Of a stretch of 64,000 nt of DNA, positions 1 through 8,233 are shown in pieces. Source of the stretch: Prosthecobacter debontii. Lineage in GTDB: Bacteria > Verrucomicrobiota > Verrucomicrobiia > Verrucomicrobiales > Akkermansiaceae. The notes under the pieces were generated by a model. It was not told the origin of the DNA and did not search any database. It saw nothing but the letters and a program-made list of their open reading frames with translations. Both the position numbers and the translations under genes were made by a program. Each line of letters begins with the position of its first letter. The first letter of the stretch is position 1. The stretch lies in the NCBI GenBank assembly GCA_945873125.1, contig CAMCBV010000009.1, forward strand, positions 19,886 to 83,885, in the 5' to 3' direction.

Positions 1-50
1 ACTTAGGATCAGGTGTCTTTGATGTGCAGGTTCGAGTCCTGTCCTCGGTA
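1..50 (+). tRNA. tRNA-Leu(UAG), 3' part only
   Basis: The window opens inside a tRNA gene. An anticodon loop CTTAGGA (anticodon TAG) is followed by a stem strand TCAGG, a long class II variable arm, a T-arm with loop TTCGAGT closed by GCAGG/CCTGT, and an acceptor strand CCTCGGT with discriminator A at position 50. The long variable arm plus the TAG anticodon indicates leucine. CCA is not encoded. The 5' half lies before the window, so the acceptor pairing cannot be checked. Confidence 0.75.
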
Positions 51-115
51 CTTACTTTAGCGGAGAGCATGGAGCTGAGAGCGAAGAGTTGGAAATTTCT
101 AAATCAACAATTCTT

Positions 116-239
116 ACAGAAGGTAACAAAGAGAACGAAGGATGTTCCAGCCTCTCATTCTCAAATCTCCTACCAAAGAATTATGAAGCAAAGCCAAGGC
201 CGATCGCGAAGCTCCTTCGTTGACTTCGTTACCTTCTGT
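116..239. repeat. Palindromic-ended element, copy 1
   Basis: This 124-bp unit begins with acagaaggtaac and ends with its reverse complement gttaccttctgt. The inverted ends extend to about 27 bp with three mismatches. A second copy lies at 337-462. There is no credible coding sequence in it; the open frame running through it has no homology I recognise. The structure is that of a small non-autonomous or REP/MITE-like element lying directly downstream of a tRNA gene. Confidence 0.7.
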
Positions 240-336
240 TAAAAAATCTGAACCGAAAATCAGCAATCTGGAATGTGATAGCTAAGTTGTTCCAGCTCTC
301 CGTTATCTCCGTATGCTCCTGTGAAATATTTTCTTC

Positions 337-462
337 ACAGAAGGCAACGAAGAGAACGAAGGATGTTCCAGCCCCTCATTCTAAAATCTGCCGCCATAGG
401 AATCATAAATGCAAGGCCAAAGCCGATCGCGAAGCTCCTTCGTTGACTTCGTTACCTTCTGT
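337..462. repeat. Palindromic-ended element, copy 2
   Basis: This is the second copy of the 116-239 element in the same orientation. The last 50 bp (ggccaaagccgatcgcgaag through the inverted end) are almost identical to copy 1 while the middle has diverged. The spacing between the two copies is 97 bp. Both copies are followed by a short A-run. Confidence 0.7.
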
Positions 463-530
463 TAAAAATTCTAATTCTAAAGATCGCAGTTAAAACGTCG
501 ATTTTTAGGTTCAACCATTATCGCAGCTTT

Positions 531-640
531 CTGGCACCCACTCCGGGGTGCTGAATTTTTTTCGTGATTCCTCTCGGGGTATTCGTCGTTGCACTCCTCG
601 ACCCCGAGCTAATGTCTGGAATCCCTTCAGGATTAATTTC
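531..640. repeat. Hairpin-rich intergenic repeat
   Basis: Three short hairpins follow each other: GCACCC/GGGTGC (534-539 with 546-551, followed by a T-run at 556-562), TCGGGGT/ACCCCGA around 573-608, and AATCC/GGATT around 620-635. The first could act as a terminator on the plus strand. The block ends exactly at the stop codon of the minus-strand oxidase gene. From memory, similar phrases recur in genomes of Verrucomicrobiota and Planctomycetota; this was not verified. Confidence 0.5.
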
Positions 641-2021
641 ACTCTTCAAGAAACTTCCCTGGATTGAGAATCCCGTTCGGGTCGAGAGTGTTCTTCAAGG
701 CCCGATGCACATCAAACGATGTCTCGCCCAAGGCTTTTTTGATCCAGCGTTTTTTCGCAAGGCCCACGCCGTGTTCTCCGGTGATCGCTCCACCTTGGTC
801 TAACACCCAGTTGAAAAGTTTATCCAGCGCATCATCGGCGCGCGCTTTGGTTGTTGGGTTGGTGTAATCATCGACCATCAGATTGGTGTGGATGTTTCCA
901 TCCCCTGCATGCCCGAAACATGCGATCGAAATTCCGGTTTCCGCCTCAAGCGATCTCGCAAAATTGACCAACTCCACCAATTTTCCACGCGGAACAACGA
1001 TGTCTTCGTTGAGTTTAGTTAGACCCGTATCGCGCAATGAATAAGAAAACTCCCGGCGCAATTGCCAAATCGCTTCGCATTCCACCTCGTCATGTGCCAA
1101 TCGGATTTCTCCGGCTCCACATTGCTTGAGCAAAAGTTCCAACTCTTTGAGTTCCGCTTGAACGGCGGTGGAACGACCATCGATTTCCACAATCAAATGA
1201 CCATTGCCTTCAGGGAAAACCTTGGCACCCATTTTTTTGCGGGCAGCAGCCAAAGTAAAAGCATCACTCACTTCGAGTGCCGATGGCAAATGTCCTGATT
1301 GAAGAATCGTTTGAACGGCTTTTGCCGCTGCCTCGAAGTCTGAAAACACCGCCGCCAGCATCCCGCGGCTGGCGGGCTTGGGAATAATACGCAGGGTAAT
1401 TTCCGTCACCACACCCAACATCCCTTCAGAACCCACGAAGATTCCGATCAAATCAAAACCGGTTTTGTTTTTATGGAGTCGCCCCCCTGTTCGCAACACG
1501 CGTCCATCGGCCAAGACAACCTCCAGTCCCAACACATAATTCCGCGTCACTCCGTATTTCAAACAACGAGGCCCGCCGGCATTGGTGGCGATATTGCCGC
1601 CGATCGAACATTCCTTGAGCGAAGCCGGATCAGGCGGATAATCCCAACCCACCGCGCGAACCGCTTGTTGAAGATCGCCTGTGATCACACCTGGTTCTAC
1701 AATCGCCACCCCATCCTCCGGATGAATGCCAATGATTCGTTTCATCCGCTCCGTGGTAAGGACAATCCCACCCGAAACCGGAACACATCCACCTACATAA
1801 CCTACACCCGCCCCACGTGTGGTGACTGGAATCCGGTTTTCATTTGCATATGCCAAAACGGCGGAAACATCAGCAGTCGATTCCGCGAAAACCACGACAT
1901 CCGGCGCATGCGATGCGAACCATTTATCCCCCGAATGTGAATCTAACACCGCCTGCCTGCTGCTGACTTTATTTTCTCCTAAAAGATCAATCAGCGCTTG
2001 TCTGGTGATTTCAACATTCAT
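639..2021 (-). CDS. glcD: GlcD-type FAD-linked oxidase (glycolate/lactate oxidase family)
   Basis: This is a 460-residue flavoprotein of the glycolate oxidase GlcD / D-lactate dehydrogenase family, which oxidises 2-hydroxy acids to 2-oxo acids. The FAD-binding PCMH domain covers about residues 38-215, including a Gly-rich stretch near 68-78. The C-terminal FAD-oxidase domain carries HAGDGNIHTNL near residue 375 and the family signature TGEHGVGLAKKRW near 416-428. Length is normal for GlcD. No GlcE or GlcF partner is next to it, so it may act as a single-subunit dehydrogenase. It is the last gene of an operon with SCO-type and DUF420 genes, starting 10 bp after the DUF420 stop. The substrate cannot be fixed from sequence. 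Confidence 0.88.
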   Translation of the reverse strand: MNVEITRQALIDLLGENKVSSRQAVLDSHSGDKWFASHAPDVVVFAESTADVSAVLAYANENRIPVTTRGAGVGYVGGCVPVSGGIVLTTERMKRIIGIHPEDGVAIVEPGVITGDLQQAVRAVGWDYPPDPASLKECSIGGNIATNAGGPRCLKYGVTRNYVLGLEVVLADGRVLRTGGRLHKNKTGFDLIGIFVGSEGMLGVVTEITLRIIPKPASRGMLAAVFSDFEAAAKAVQTILQSGHLPSALEVSDAFTLAAARKKMGAKVFPEGNGHLIVEIDGRSTAVQAELKELELLLKQCGAGEIRLAHDEVECEAIWQLRREFSYSLRDTGLTKLNEDIVVPRGKLVELVNFARSLEAETGISIACFGHAGDGNIHTNLMVDDYTNPTTKARADDALDKLFNWVLDQGGAITGEHGVGLAKKRWIKKALGETSFDVHRALKNTLDPNGILNPGKFLEE

Positions 2022-2031
2022 GTGTATTTGA

Positions 2032-2652
2032 CTAGGGATAGTATGACCGAAGCATCAGGTAACAGATCGGCCCTGTCACCGCGACATACAACCAGATCGG
2101 AAACACCCATTTTGCCAGCTTGCGGTGCGTTTGAAAATGACGGCTCCATGCGGCTGTGAATGTCAGTAAAATAAGCGGCAAACTCACTCCGGCGGCAACG
2201 ATATGTGTGATTAAAAGAATCAAATAAACCACGCGCCACATGCCGACTGACGCAAGCTCGGCGACATCAACCACCTGATCCCCGTTCGTATCACCGAAAA
2301 GAACCTCGGTATTCGTAAAGTGATAAGCCACGTAGCCGAGCAAAAAAATGACCGACATCCCCATGGCACCCAACATCAGGTTGCGATGTCTCGTGATATT
2401 TCCCGAGCGAACTGCCAGAACCGCTAGAACCAGCAAGATGGCCACGATCGAATTTACCATCGCATGGAATGGCGGGAGAAATCCCAAATCCACACCCTCG
2501 GGCAACGGGATGCGCAATTCCGGACGCCGCATCAACCCCACCAAAACCAACACCAGGGAGGTGACGATCCAAGTAACGGATTTAAGGATCTTGGAAAGCT
2601 TTTCATTTGGCTTTTGGCTCAACCATTCTTCTCTGTTTCGGTTCGGTATCAT
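2032..2652 (-). CDS. DUF420 membrane protein (YozB-like) with an EF-hand-like loop
   Basis: This is a 206-residue integral membrane protein with about five hydrophobic segments and the scattered conserved histidines of DUF420 (for example H63, H89, H111, H150). DUF420 genes are commonly found next to SCO and cytochrome oxidase genes and are thought to help oxidase assembly. It sits 5 bp after the SCO1 gene, which supports that role. Unusually, the loop after the third membrane segment contains D121-T-N-G-D-Q-V-V-D-V-A-E132, which fits the DxNxDxxxDxxE calcium-binding loop pattern and looks like an insertion relative to ordinary DUF420 proteins. Confidence 0.8.
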   Translation of the reverse strand: MIPNRNREEWLSQKPNEKLSKILKSVTWIVTSLVLVLVGLMRRPELRIPLPEGVDLGFLPPFHAMVNSIVAILLVLAVLAVRSGNITRHRNLMLGAMGMSVIFLLGYVAYHFTNTEVLFGDTNGDQVVDVAELASVGMWRVVYLILLITHIVAAGVSLPLILLTFTAAWSRHFQTHRKLAKWVFPIWLYVAVTGPICYLMLRSYYP

Positions 2653-2657
2653 GTGGA

Positions 2658-3389
2658 TCAGGGTTTGCTTGGAGATTTTGCCAATTCCTTGGAAATTTTC
2701 TCAACCATCTCTTTCTTGAGGTTTTCATATAGCCCCGGATTGAGTTTCACTCCCTGTTCCGAGCGGGCATCCGCAAGCGGCCATTTGCCGATCACCGTGA
2801 AATCACGATCCACCAGCATCAATCCCATGTCATGCTGGAAACGTCCGCTCGCCTCGATCTCCGCAGGATCGCTGCGCTCGCGAATACCGAAAAATTTTAG
2901 GGTTTTTTCCAGATACTCATGGGTCACCGCTTCATCGCCCGCATTCAAAAACCACCAATTTTTAACATCCGCACCAAGTGCCTTGGCGTAATCATTGAGT
3001 TTTTCGACCTTGTCCTCTTTCGGATCTACACTGACGCAAACTATGTGAAAATCAGGATGATCCTTAAACTCATCGTAGAGCGCGCGCAGTTCGGTTCCAT
3101 TTCTCACCGCGCAATGCGGACATACAGCGAAGAATTCCGCGACCACCCATACTTTTCCTCTCAGATCCGAGAGCTTAACTTTCTCTCCCGCTTGGTTGGT
3201 CGCGCTCAAATCCTTCTCAATCTTCAACCACTTTTCCTCGGCTTTTCCACCCACATTCACAAACGCCTTCTCACCCTTTCGCTCGGACCGCATACCTGGA
3301 ACAATAACGAGGTTCACAACGCACATGATCGCAATGCAGATCAGTGCAACGCAGCTGTAGAAAAAAATAAGAGATGTCTTTTTGCTCAT
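2658..3389 (-). CDS. SCO1/SenC-family copper/thioredoxin-like protein
   Basis: This 243-residue protein has one N-terminal membrane anchor (about residues 7-30) and a periplasmic thioredoxin-like domain. SCO proteins deliver copper to, or reduce, the CuA site of cytochrome oxidase. The redox motif is C90-P-H-C93, a CxxC rather than the CxxxC usual in SCO1, and the family histidine appears as H186 in FQHDMG. It overlaps the upstream SCO-like gene by 4 bp (ATGA) and is followed after 5 bp by DUF420, so the genes are co-transcribed. A CxxC motif could mean a disulfide reductase role rather than copper transfer. Confidence 0.8.
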   Translation of the reverse strand: MSKKTSLIFFYSCVALICIAIMCVVNLVIVPGMRSERKGEKAFVNVGGKAEEKWLKIEKDLSATNQAGEKVKLSDLRGKVWVVAEFFAVCPHCAVRNGTELRALYDEFKDHPDFHIVCVSVDPKEDKVEKLNDYAKALGADVKNWWFLNAGDEAVTHEYLEKTLKFFGIRERSDPAEIEASGRFQHDMGLMLVDRDFTVIGKWPLADARSEQGVKLNPGLYENLKKEMVEKISKELAKSPSKP

Positions 3390-4150
3390 GGTTTGAGGGG
3401 TTCTTGGAGTAAAATTTCAATGGTATCCGCCAACAAAACTTCGGTCTGCTCCACGTTGGTATGTGACGTGCCGGTCTTGATGCCCTGCTCATCCCATTTG
3501 CTTGCCAACTCGAGATCGAAACTCGCCACATACGGCGCACCACCACGCTTCTGAGGAACCACCGCTTTTCGAACATGCCGGTTTTTATCGATCAGAAACA
3601 ACGAGCGATCATACTTCCACTCCCCATCTTTCTCGTAAGGCAATTGATTCGCTTTGAATTCGTTTTTGATGAATTTATGCAATGTCGGCCTGTCATTTGA
3701 AGCCACGGTCCATTGCGGCAACTTCGCACCCAACTTCGCAGCAAGCTGGGTGAGCTGATTCTTCAGCTCTTCCGAAGCACCCGGATCAAGCATGAGGGTC
3801 ACCAAGGCAAAATCCTCGTTCGCCGCATATCTCTCCGCCAGGCGCCGCATCGCCGCGGTCGTCAGGGCATCGTCCTGATTTGAAGCCAGACACTGCATGA
3901 CCAACACCTTTCCTTTCAACGACAACAAATCCCTCAACTCCCCATCCTGACGCATGAAAACCAAATCCTTCTGCTCGGAAATCCGTGCCACAAAACTCGG
4001 TCTGTCATCGTTGACGGATTCCTTGTTGCGCTTCTCATAAGCTTTTAGGATCACGATCCCTCCAATTATCATCACAACAACCAGAATTAAAGCCGTCCGA
4101 CGCAGTTTTTTCGGGTCGGGATTCACAGGTTCAAGATCTTGATAAGCCAT
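3386..4150 (-). CDS. SCO-like protein lacking the paired cysteines
   Basis: This 254-residue protein has a membrane anchor at about residues 18-35 and a thioredoxin/SCO-like domain. The segment where SCO carries its redox cysteines reads KGKVLVMQCLAS, with a single Cys87, so normal dithiol chemistry seems impossible. The late SCO-like stretch (SLFLIDKNRHVRKA) is present. I chose the ATG at 4150; the frame stays open to 4306, but that extension is hydrophobic and unlike a normal N-terminus. It is the first gene of the operon and overlaps SCO1 by 4 bp. It may be a structural or regulatory partner of SCO1. Confidence 0.65.
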   Translation of the reverse strand: MAYQDLEPVNPDPKKLRRTALILVVVMIIGGIVILKAYEKRNKESVNDDRPSFVARISEQKDLVFMRQDGELRDLLSLKGKVLVMQCLASNQDDALTTAAMRRLAERYAANEDFALVTLMLDPGASEELKNQLTQLAAKLGAKLPQWTVASNDRPTLHKFIKNEFKANQLPYEKDGEWKYDRSLFLIDKNRHVRKAVVPQKRGGAPYVASFDLELASKWDEQGIKTGTSHTNVEQTEVLLADTIEILLQEPLKP

Positions 4151-4325
4151 CACTTGTGGGCAACTTAGCGAGGAACCCTCTCTTGGCAAGATTTCCAGAG
4201 TGGTTTTGAATACAAATCTTATGTATTCTTGAATCTGGCGCAAAAATGAAACGTGCAGAAGATCGAATTTGATGAAGATGCAACTTGACACAGAGTCCCT
4301 CCACATGAATCATGAATCATGAAAA

Positions 4326-5234
4326 ATGAAATTTATGAAAAACCGATACAAATCTATCTTGGGGCTGGCTCGTATGACCGGCTTACGCACTCTGCTCATC
4401 ACAGGTATGATATTCAGTCCATCCGCCCTGATGGCCGCGCCGAGTGATCTGGATGGGGATGGTATTCCCAATTCCACGGATACTGACGTTGACAATGACG
4501 GCAAGCCCAACGGCAAGGACACCAACGTCGATGGAGGCATTGCCAAATCAGGCCCTTACAAAGGCACCTACATCGGAGACTCACTTCCAAACAATCATCC
4601 TGCCGAATTGGATATTGATGATGACGGACTTGCGGATGATTCACCCGCTGAACTTGATATTGACGGAGACGGACTTGCGGACGATTTCCCAAAAGAAAAG
4701 GACATCGATGGTGACAATCTGAAAGATGATGCTTCTTCCGAGTCGGACATCGATGGCGACGGACTTGATGATGATGACGTCAATGAGCTCGATATCGATG
4801 GAGATGGCCTGGATGACGACGACTCCGAGGAACTGGATTGCGATGGCGACGATTTGTTGGACAACTCCGCCAAAGAAAAAGACATTGACGGTGACGGATT
4901 CAGTGATGACGCCTATGCTGAATACGATATCGATGGTGACTCACTGGATGACGGTGATGCGGATGAAGACGATATCGACGGCGATGATCTGGATGACGAC
5001 AACTCCTACGAACTCGACATCGACGGAGACGGTCTTTTAGATGCTTCCAAAAAAGAAAAAGACATCGATGGAGACGGCGATTCAGATGAAATCGACGACG
5101 ATTGCGATGGCGACAGCCTGAATGATGATGAGGACGACAACGACGATGGTGATGATTTTCTCGACGACGACGATGACGATGACGATGGCGACGATGTTTC
5201 CGACGACGATGAAATTGAAATCGAAATTAATTAA
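4326..5234 (+). CDS. Secreted Asp-rich calcium-binding repeat protein
   Basis: This 302-residue protein has a signal peptide (basic start, hydrophobic stretch near residues 20-35, cleavage likely after ALMA). The mature part is extremely acidic. Residues 94-258 are eleven in-register 15-residue repeats with the consensus ExDIDGDGLxDDxxx, followed by an almost pure Asp/Gly tail. DxDGDGxxD loops are typical of thrombospondin type 3 and dockerin-like calcium-binding repeats. At DNA level this is a 45-bp tandem array from 4605 to 5099. A second ATG at 4335 is possible as the start. No enzymatic domain is visible; a surface or matrix calcium-binding role is inferred. Confidence 0.8.
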   Translation: MKFMKNRYKSILGLARMTGLRTLLITGMIFSPSALMAAPSDLDGDGIPNSTDTDVDNDGKPNGKDTNVDGGIAKSGPYKGTYIGDSLPNNHPAELDIDDDGLADDSPAELDIDGDGLADDFPKEKDIDGDNLKDDASSESDIDGDGLDDDDVNELDIDGDGLDDDDSEELDCDGDDLLDNSAKEKDIDGDGFSDDAYAEYDIDGDSLDDGDADEDDIDGDDLDDDNSYELDIDGDGLLDASKKEKDIDGDGDSDEIDDDCDGDSLNDDEDDNDDGDDFLDDDDDDDDGDDVSDDDEIEIEIN

Positions 5235-5277
5235 TCCGTCATGCGAGCGACCGCTCGTCTCTAACGCTTAAATCCAA

Positions 5278-5311
5278 GAGCCGGGTCGATATTCGCCCCG
5301 GCTCGTTTTTT
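5278..5311 (+). terminator. Rho-independent terminator
   Basis: An 8-bp GC-rich stem, GAGCCGGG (5278-5285) with CCCGGCTC (5297-5304), is followed by a T-run at 5306-5311. It lies 44 bp after the stop of the calcium-binding repeat gene and ends its transcript. Confidence 0.85.
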
Positions 5312-5329
5312 CTAAAAATAAACCTCCAT

Positions 5330-6700
5330 ATGTTTAAACCTAGTCATTACTCGTTTTGGATCACCTTTTTAGGCGGTCTCATCGTGGGTGGAATCGGAGT
5401 CAATGTTTTAAAAATCCGGCATTTCCCATTCACGGAATCCTCTTCCCACAACGCAGTTGGGATATCCAAGCCTGAGAGATTCCGTCACGACAACAACGGA
5501 TCCGGACGAATATCGGGCGTGGGTGAACGGCATCGCTCGATGATTGAACTTGCGAGAAAACTGGGAACTACGGATCCAACCGCGGGATGGAGCCATGGGA
5601 TGAGCTTGAAAAATCTCAGCGACAAGGCTGACTTTATGGCGGCATTCATGGAATCATGGGCCATAAAAGATCCCGAGGCGTCCTTGGCAAAAGCTGGCGA
5701 ACTGGGAATTGGACGACTCAGAAACGAGTGTATCGCGGCAGCTTGTGGTGGTTGGGCGTCACGCAATCCAATGGCTTCCGCCAAATGGGTTGAAGATCAA
5801 CTCACGGGCGCGGCGAAATCCCAAGCCAACGCTGCTATTGCCTCGGCTTGGGCAGAATTTGCCCCAGACGCAGCAACTGAGTGGGCAGGCTCCCTACCCT
5901 CCGGAACAGCTTCAGAATCCGCCATTTCGAAAGCTCTGAAAACTTGGGTTGATCGGGATCCAAAAGCTGCTTCCGATTGGGCTTCAAACCAGCCTGAGGG
6001 GTCCAAGCGAAGCACCGCGATGCTACAACTTGCTGTCGAATGGTCCGATCAAGATCCAACTGGGGCTGCCGAGTGGATCACCCGACATGTGACCTCAGAG
6101 GATGGCAGTGACATGGTGGACATACTCCTCAATCGCTGGTCTTCAGCTGATCCAATCGCTGCCGCAAGTTGGGCCGGTTCTCTACCGGAAGACCAACAGC
6201 CAGAAGCTTATGCGATGATACTCGCCGTCTGGACTTCTGATGATCCGGCCGGCGCTTCTGCTTGGGTTACAAGTTTTCCACCAGGCAAAACTCGTCAACA
6301 GGCCATTCCAAAACTGGCAGAATCATGGGCCGGTATCAATCCGCAGGAAGCGATTAGTTGGACACTCGCACTCGCCGAATCATCAGAAAAAAACAAGGCA
6401 CTCGACCAATCGGTTCGCGTTTGGGCACTCAAAGAGCATGATACCATGAGCGCATGGATTGAGAGTCAACCCGCCGGAGCCGATTCGGATCATCTGCGAT
6501 CCGTTGCCGCAGTTGTCATCGCTGAAAATCATCCGCTGGAAGGTGCTACCTTAGCTGCCGCGATCGCTGATCCCTCGGTCAAACAGGATGCCATCGTGGA
6601 TGTTCTTCGCCAATGGCAAAAGAAGGATAGCAAGGCAGCCAATGCATGGATAAATCAACAAGTTCTTGATCCTAAAACTCTGGAACGACTGGGGCAATGA
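5330..6700 (+). CDS. Membrane-anchored Trp/Ala-rich repeat protein
   Basis: This 456-residue protein has one N-terminal membrane segment (about residues 8-27) followed by a region of roughly nine repeats of about 30-37 residues, each built around DPxAAxxWAxxLPxG with a conserved tryptophan. Such helical repeats are frequent in Verrucomicrobiota and probably form an alpha-solenoid like TPR or HEAT, perhaps a periplasmic scaffold. No catalytic motif is seen. It has its own transcript, since a terminator precedes it, and it converges on folP with 10 bp between stops. Function unknown. Confidence 0.75.
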   Translation: MFKPSHYSFWITFLGGLIVGGIGVNVLKIRHFPFTESSSHNAVGISKPERFRHDNNGSGRISGVGERHRSMIELARKLGTTDPTAGWSHGMSLKNLSDKADFMAAFMESWAIKDPEASLAKAGELGIGRLRNECIAAACGGWASRNPMASAKWVEDQLTGAAKSQANAAIASAWAEFAPDAATEWAGSLPSGTASESAISKALKTWVDRDPKAASDWASNQPEGSKRSTAMLQLAVEWSDQDPTGAAEWITRHVTSEDGSDMVDILLNRWSSADPIAAASWAGSLPEDQQPEAYAMILAVWTSDDPAGASAWVTSFPPGKTRQQAIPKLAESWAGINPQEAISWTLALAESSEKNKALDQSVRVWALKEHDTMSAWIESQPAGADSDHLRSVAAVVIAENHPLEGATLAAAIADPSVKQDAIVDVLRQWQKKDSKAANAWINQQVLDPKTLERLGQ

Positions 6701-6710
6701 TGGCTCGGAT

Positions 6711-7625
6711 CTAACAGGAATCCATGGTTCCCTCGCTAATCCTCAGCGCATCCACATTTCCTTTCACATCATGCACACGGTGCAACATCACACCTTGCCG
6801 CCTAGCGAGGGCGGTCAGGGCCGATGTGGCAGCATCGCGGTCTGCGGGTAACTGTGCATCGCATAGTTTTGCAAGAAACGATTTGCGAGAAACCCCCAGC
6901 AACAACGGTTGCCCGAACGGCACGAGTTTGTCCAAATGCCTCAACAGGGCGAGATTATGTTCCAAGGTCTTTCCGAAACCGATACCGGGATCAAAACAAA
7001 TGCGCTCCCGCCCTATTCCTGCGGCGGTCAGGGTTGTGAGGCGTTCTTCAAAAAACGCGCGGATGTCACTGACCACATCTTCATACGTCGGATTGGTTTG
7101 CATGGTTTGTGGCGTGCCTTGCATGTGCATGACGACGACCCCGCATTCATCATTCGCACACACCCGGATCATTTCATGATCAGCTGTCAGACCAGAAACA
7201 TCATTGACGATATCCGCCCCCGCACGAAGCGCCGCAGCGGCGACTGCGGCTTTTTTTGTATCGATCGAGATCCATCCATTCCATTCCTGCCGCAACTGCC
7301 CGATGACTGGAATGGTGCGGGATATCTCCTCCGCTTCAGAAACCTCTTCTGCACCGGGTCGGGTGGACTCACCTCCAATATCGATCATTGAAGCACCTTG
7401 TTGAATCATCTCGCGAGCTCGATCCACCGCCTTTCGAACGTTATCGAAACATCCGCCATCCGAAAAGGAATCCGGCGTGACATTCAGAATGCCCATCACT
7501 TGCGCGCGCTCTGAGAGATCGAGCACTTTTCCTTTCACTTTCCAAATCATACGCCCAAAGGCTAACGGATCGGGTTTTGAATGTAACCGTAAAAATAACT
7601 CGCGCTTTTTCCAAACAGGTTCCAT
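6711..7625 (-). CDS. folP: Dihydropteroate synthase
   Basis: This enzyme joins p-aminobenzoate to 6-hydroxymethyl-dihydropterin diphosphate in folate synthesis. The 304-residue TIM-barrel protein shows all family motifs: GILNVTPDSFSDGG (residues 45-58), DIGGESTRPGA (about 81-91), VNDVSG near 140, DPGIGFGKT near 213 and GVSRKSF near 244. It is slightly longer than the usual 270-280 residues because of an N-terminal extension. The ATG at 7625 lies only 9 bp from the divergent DUF5069 gene, so the two must share promoter space. Confidence 0.95.
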   Translation of the reverse strand: MEPVWKKRELFLRLHSKPDPLAFGRMIWKVKGKVLDLSERAQVMGILNVTPDSFSDGGCFDNVRKAVDRAREMIQQGASMIDIGGESTRPGAEEVSEAEEISRTIPVIGQLRQEWNGWISIDTKKAAVAAAALRAGADIVNDVSGLTADHEMIRVCANDECGVVVMHMQGTPQTMQTNPTYEDVVSDIRAFFEERLTTLTAAGIGRERICFDPGIGFGKTLEHNLALLRHLDKLVPFGQPLLLGVSRKSFLAKLCDAQLPADRDAATSALTALARRQGVMLHRVHDVKGNVDALRISEGTMDSC

Positions 7626-7634
7626 TTTTTATCC

Positions 7635-8150
7635 ATGTCTTGGAACGATACCTTCATGGAACTCTTCGCCCGCTGCGCCAGTGCTTATCAGGCCGGAAAT
7701 TTTGATTACGAAAAAGACTACTCCCCACAGGATCTGGATTTCTTAAAAAGCATAGGTTACAAGCCTAGGGAGTTTTTCGATTTCATTGAGGACTATGTCG
7801 ACGAAGCAGAACCTTCCCCCACCACCGCTCTTCTCATCGCCGCTGCACGGCGGGACTATTTTCTCGTTCATCAGCACGGCATGGTCAGTGGGAAAACCAT
7901 AACCCGTGATGATCTGCCCTCTTTTGGCGAGGAAATGGACGGAATCCCTTACTTACCTCGCATCCTCGCCAAGGCCCGCGGAAAAATTCGGGGCGAACTC
8001 GATCCCGATATCATGTTCGGTTGCGGGGGGGATCGCCATTTCTTCAAAAACAACGGCAACATCGAGCCCGCGGATTTTCTCCGTCAGGTATGGGCAGCAG
8101 GCGAAAATGATCAAAAAGTCGCCGCTTGGGTCAAACTCTGCCGGAGCTAA
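7635..8150 (+). CDS. DUF5069-like protein
   Basis: This is a 171-residue soluble protein with no signal peptide. The second half (LPRILAKARGKIRGELDPDI, then FGCGGDRHFF and a C-terminal DQKVAAWVK) matches my memory of DUF5069, a small family of unknown function. The N-terminal 75 residues form an additional acidic segment. It is divergent from folP with 9 bp between starts. No biochemical role is known to me. Confidence 0.65.
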   Translation: MSWNDTFMELFARCASAYQAGNFDYEKDYSPQDLDFLKSIGYKPREFFDFIEDYVDEAEPSPTTALLIAAARRDYFLVHQHGMVSGKTITRDDLPSFGEEMDGIPYLPRILAKARGKIRGELDPDIMFGCGGDRHFFKNNGNIEPADFLRQVWAAGENDQKVAAWVKLCRS

Positions 8151-8233
8151 GTTTTCGATTGTGAGCCGGAAACAAAAAATCCGGAAAAACCCCGCTTTAC
8201 AAGAACCTGCCTCTTACCCATATTCTGCCGCCC

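Noticed and set aside
4595..4885. Serine-rich minus-strand frame opposite the calcium-binding repeats
   Set aside because: It is the mirror of the Asp-rich repeat (GAT/GAC read as ATC/GTC and shifted to Ser codons) and has no start context.
4605..5099. Regular 45-bp repeats, possible CRISPR array
   Set aside because: The repeats are contiguous without spacers and are in frame within one signal-peptide protein; they are coding repeats.
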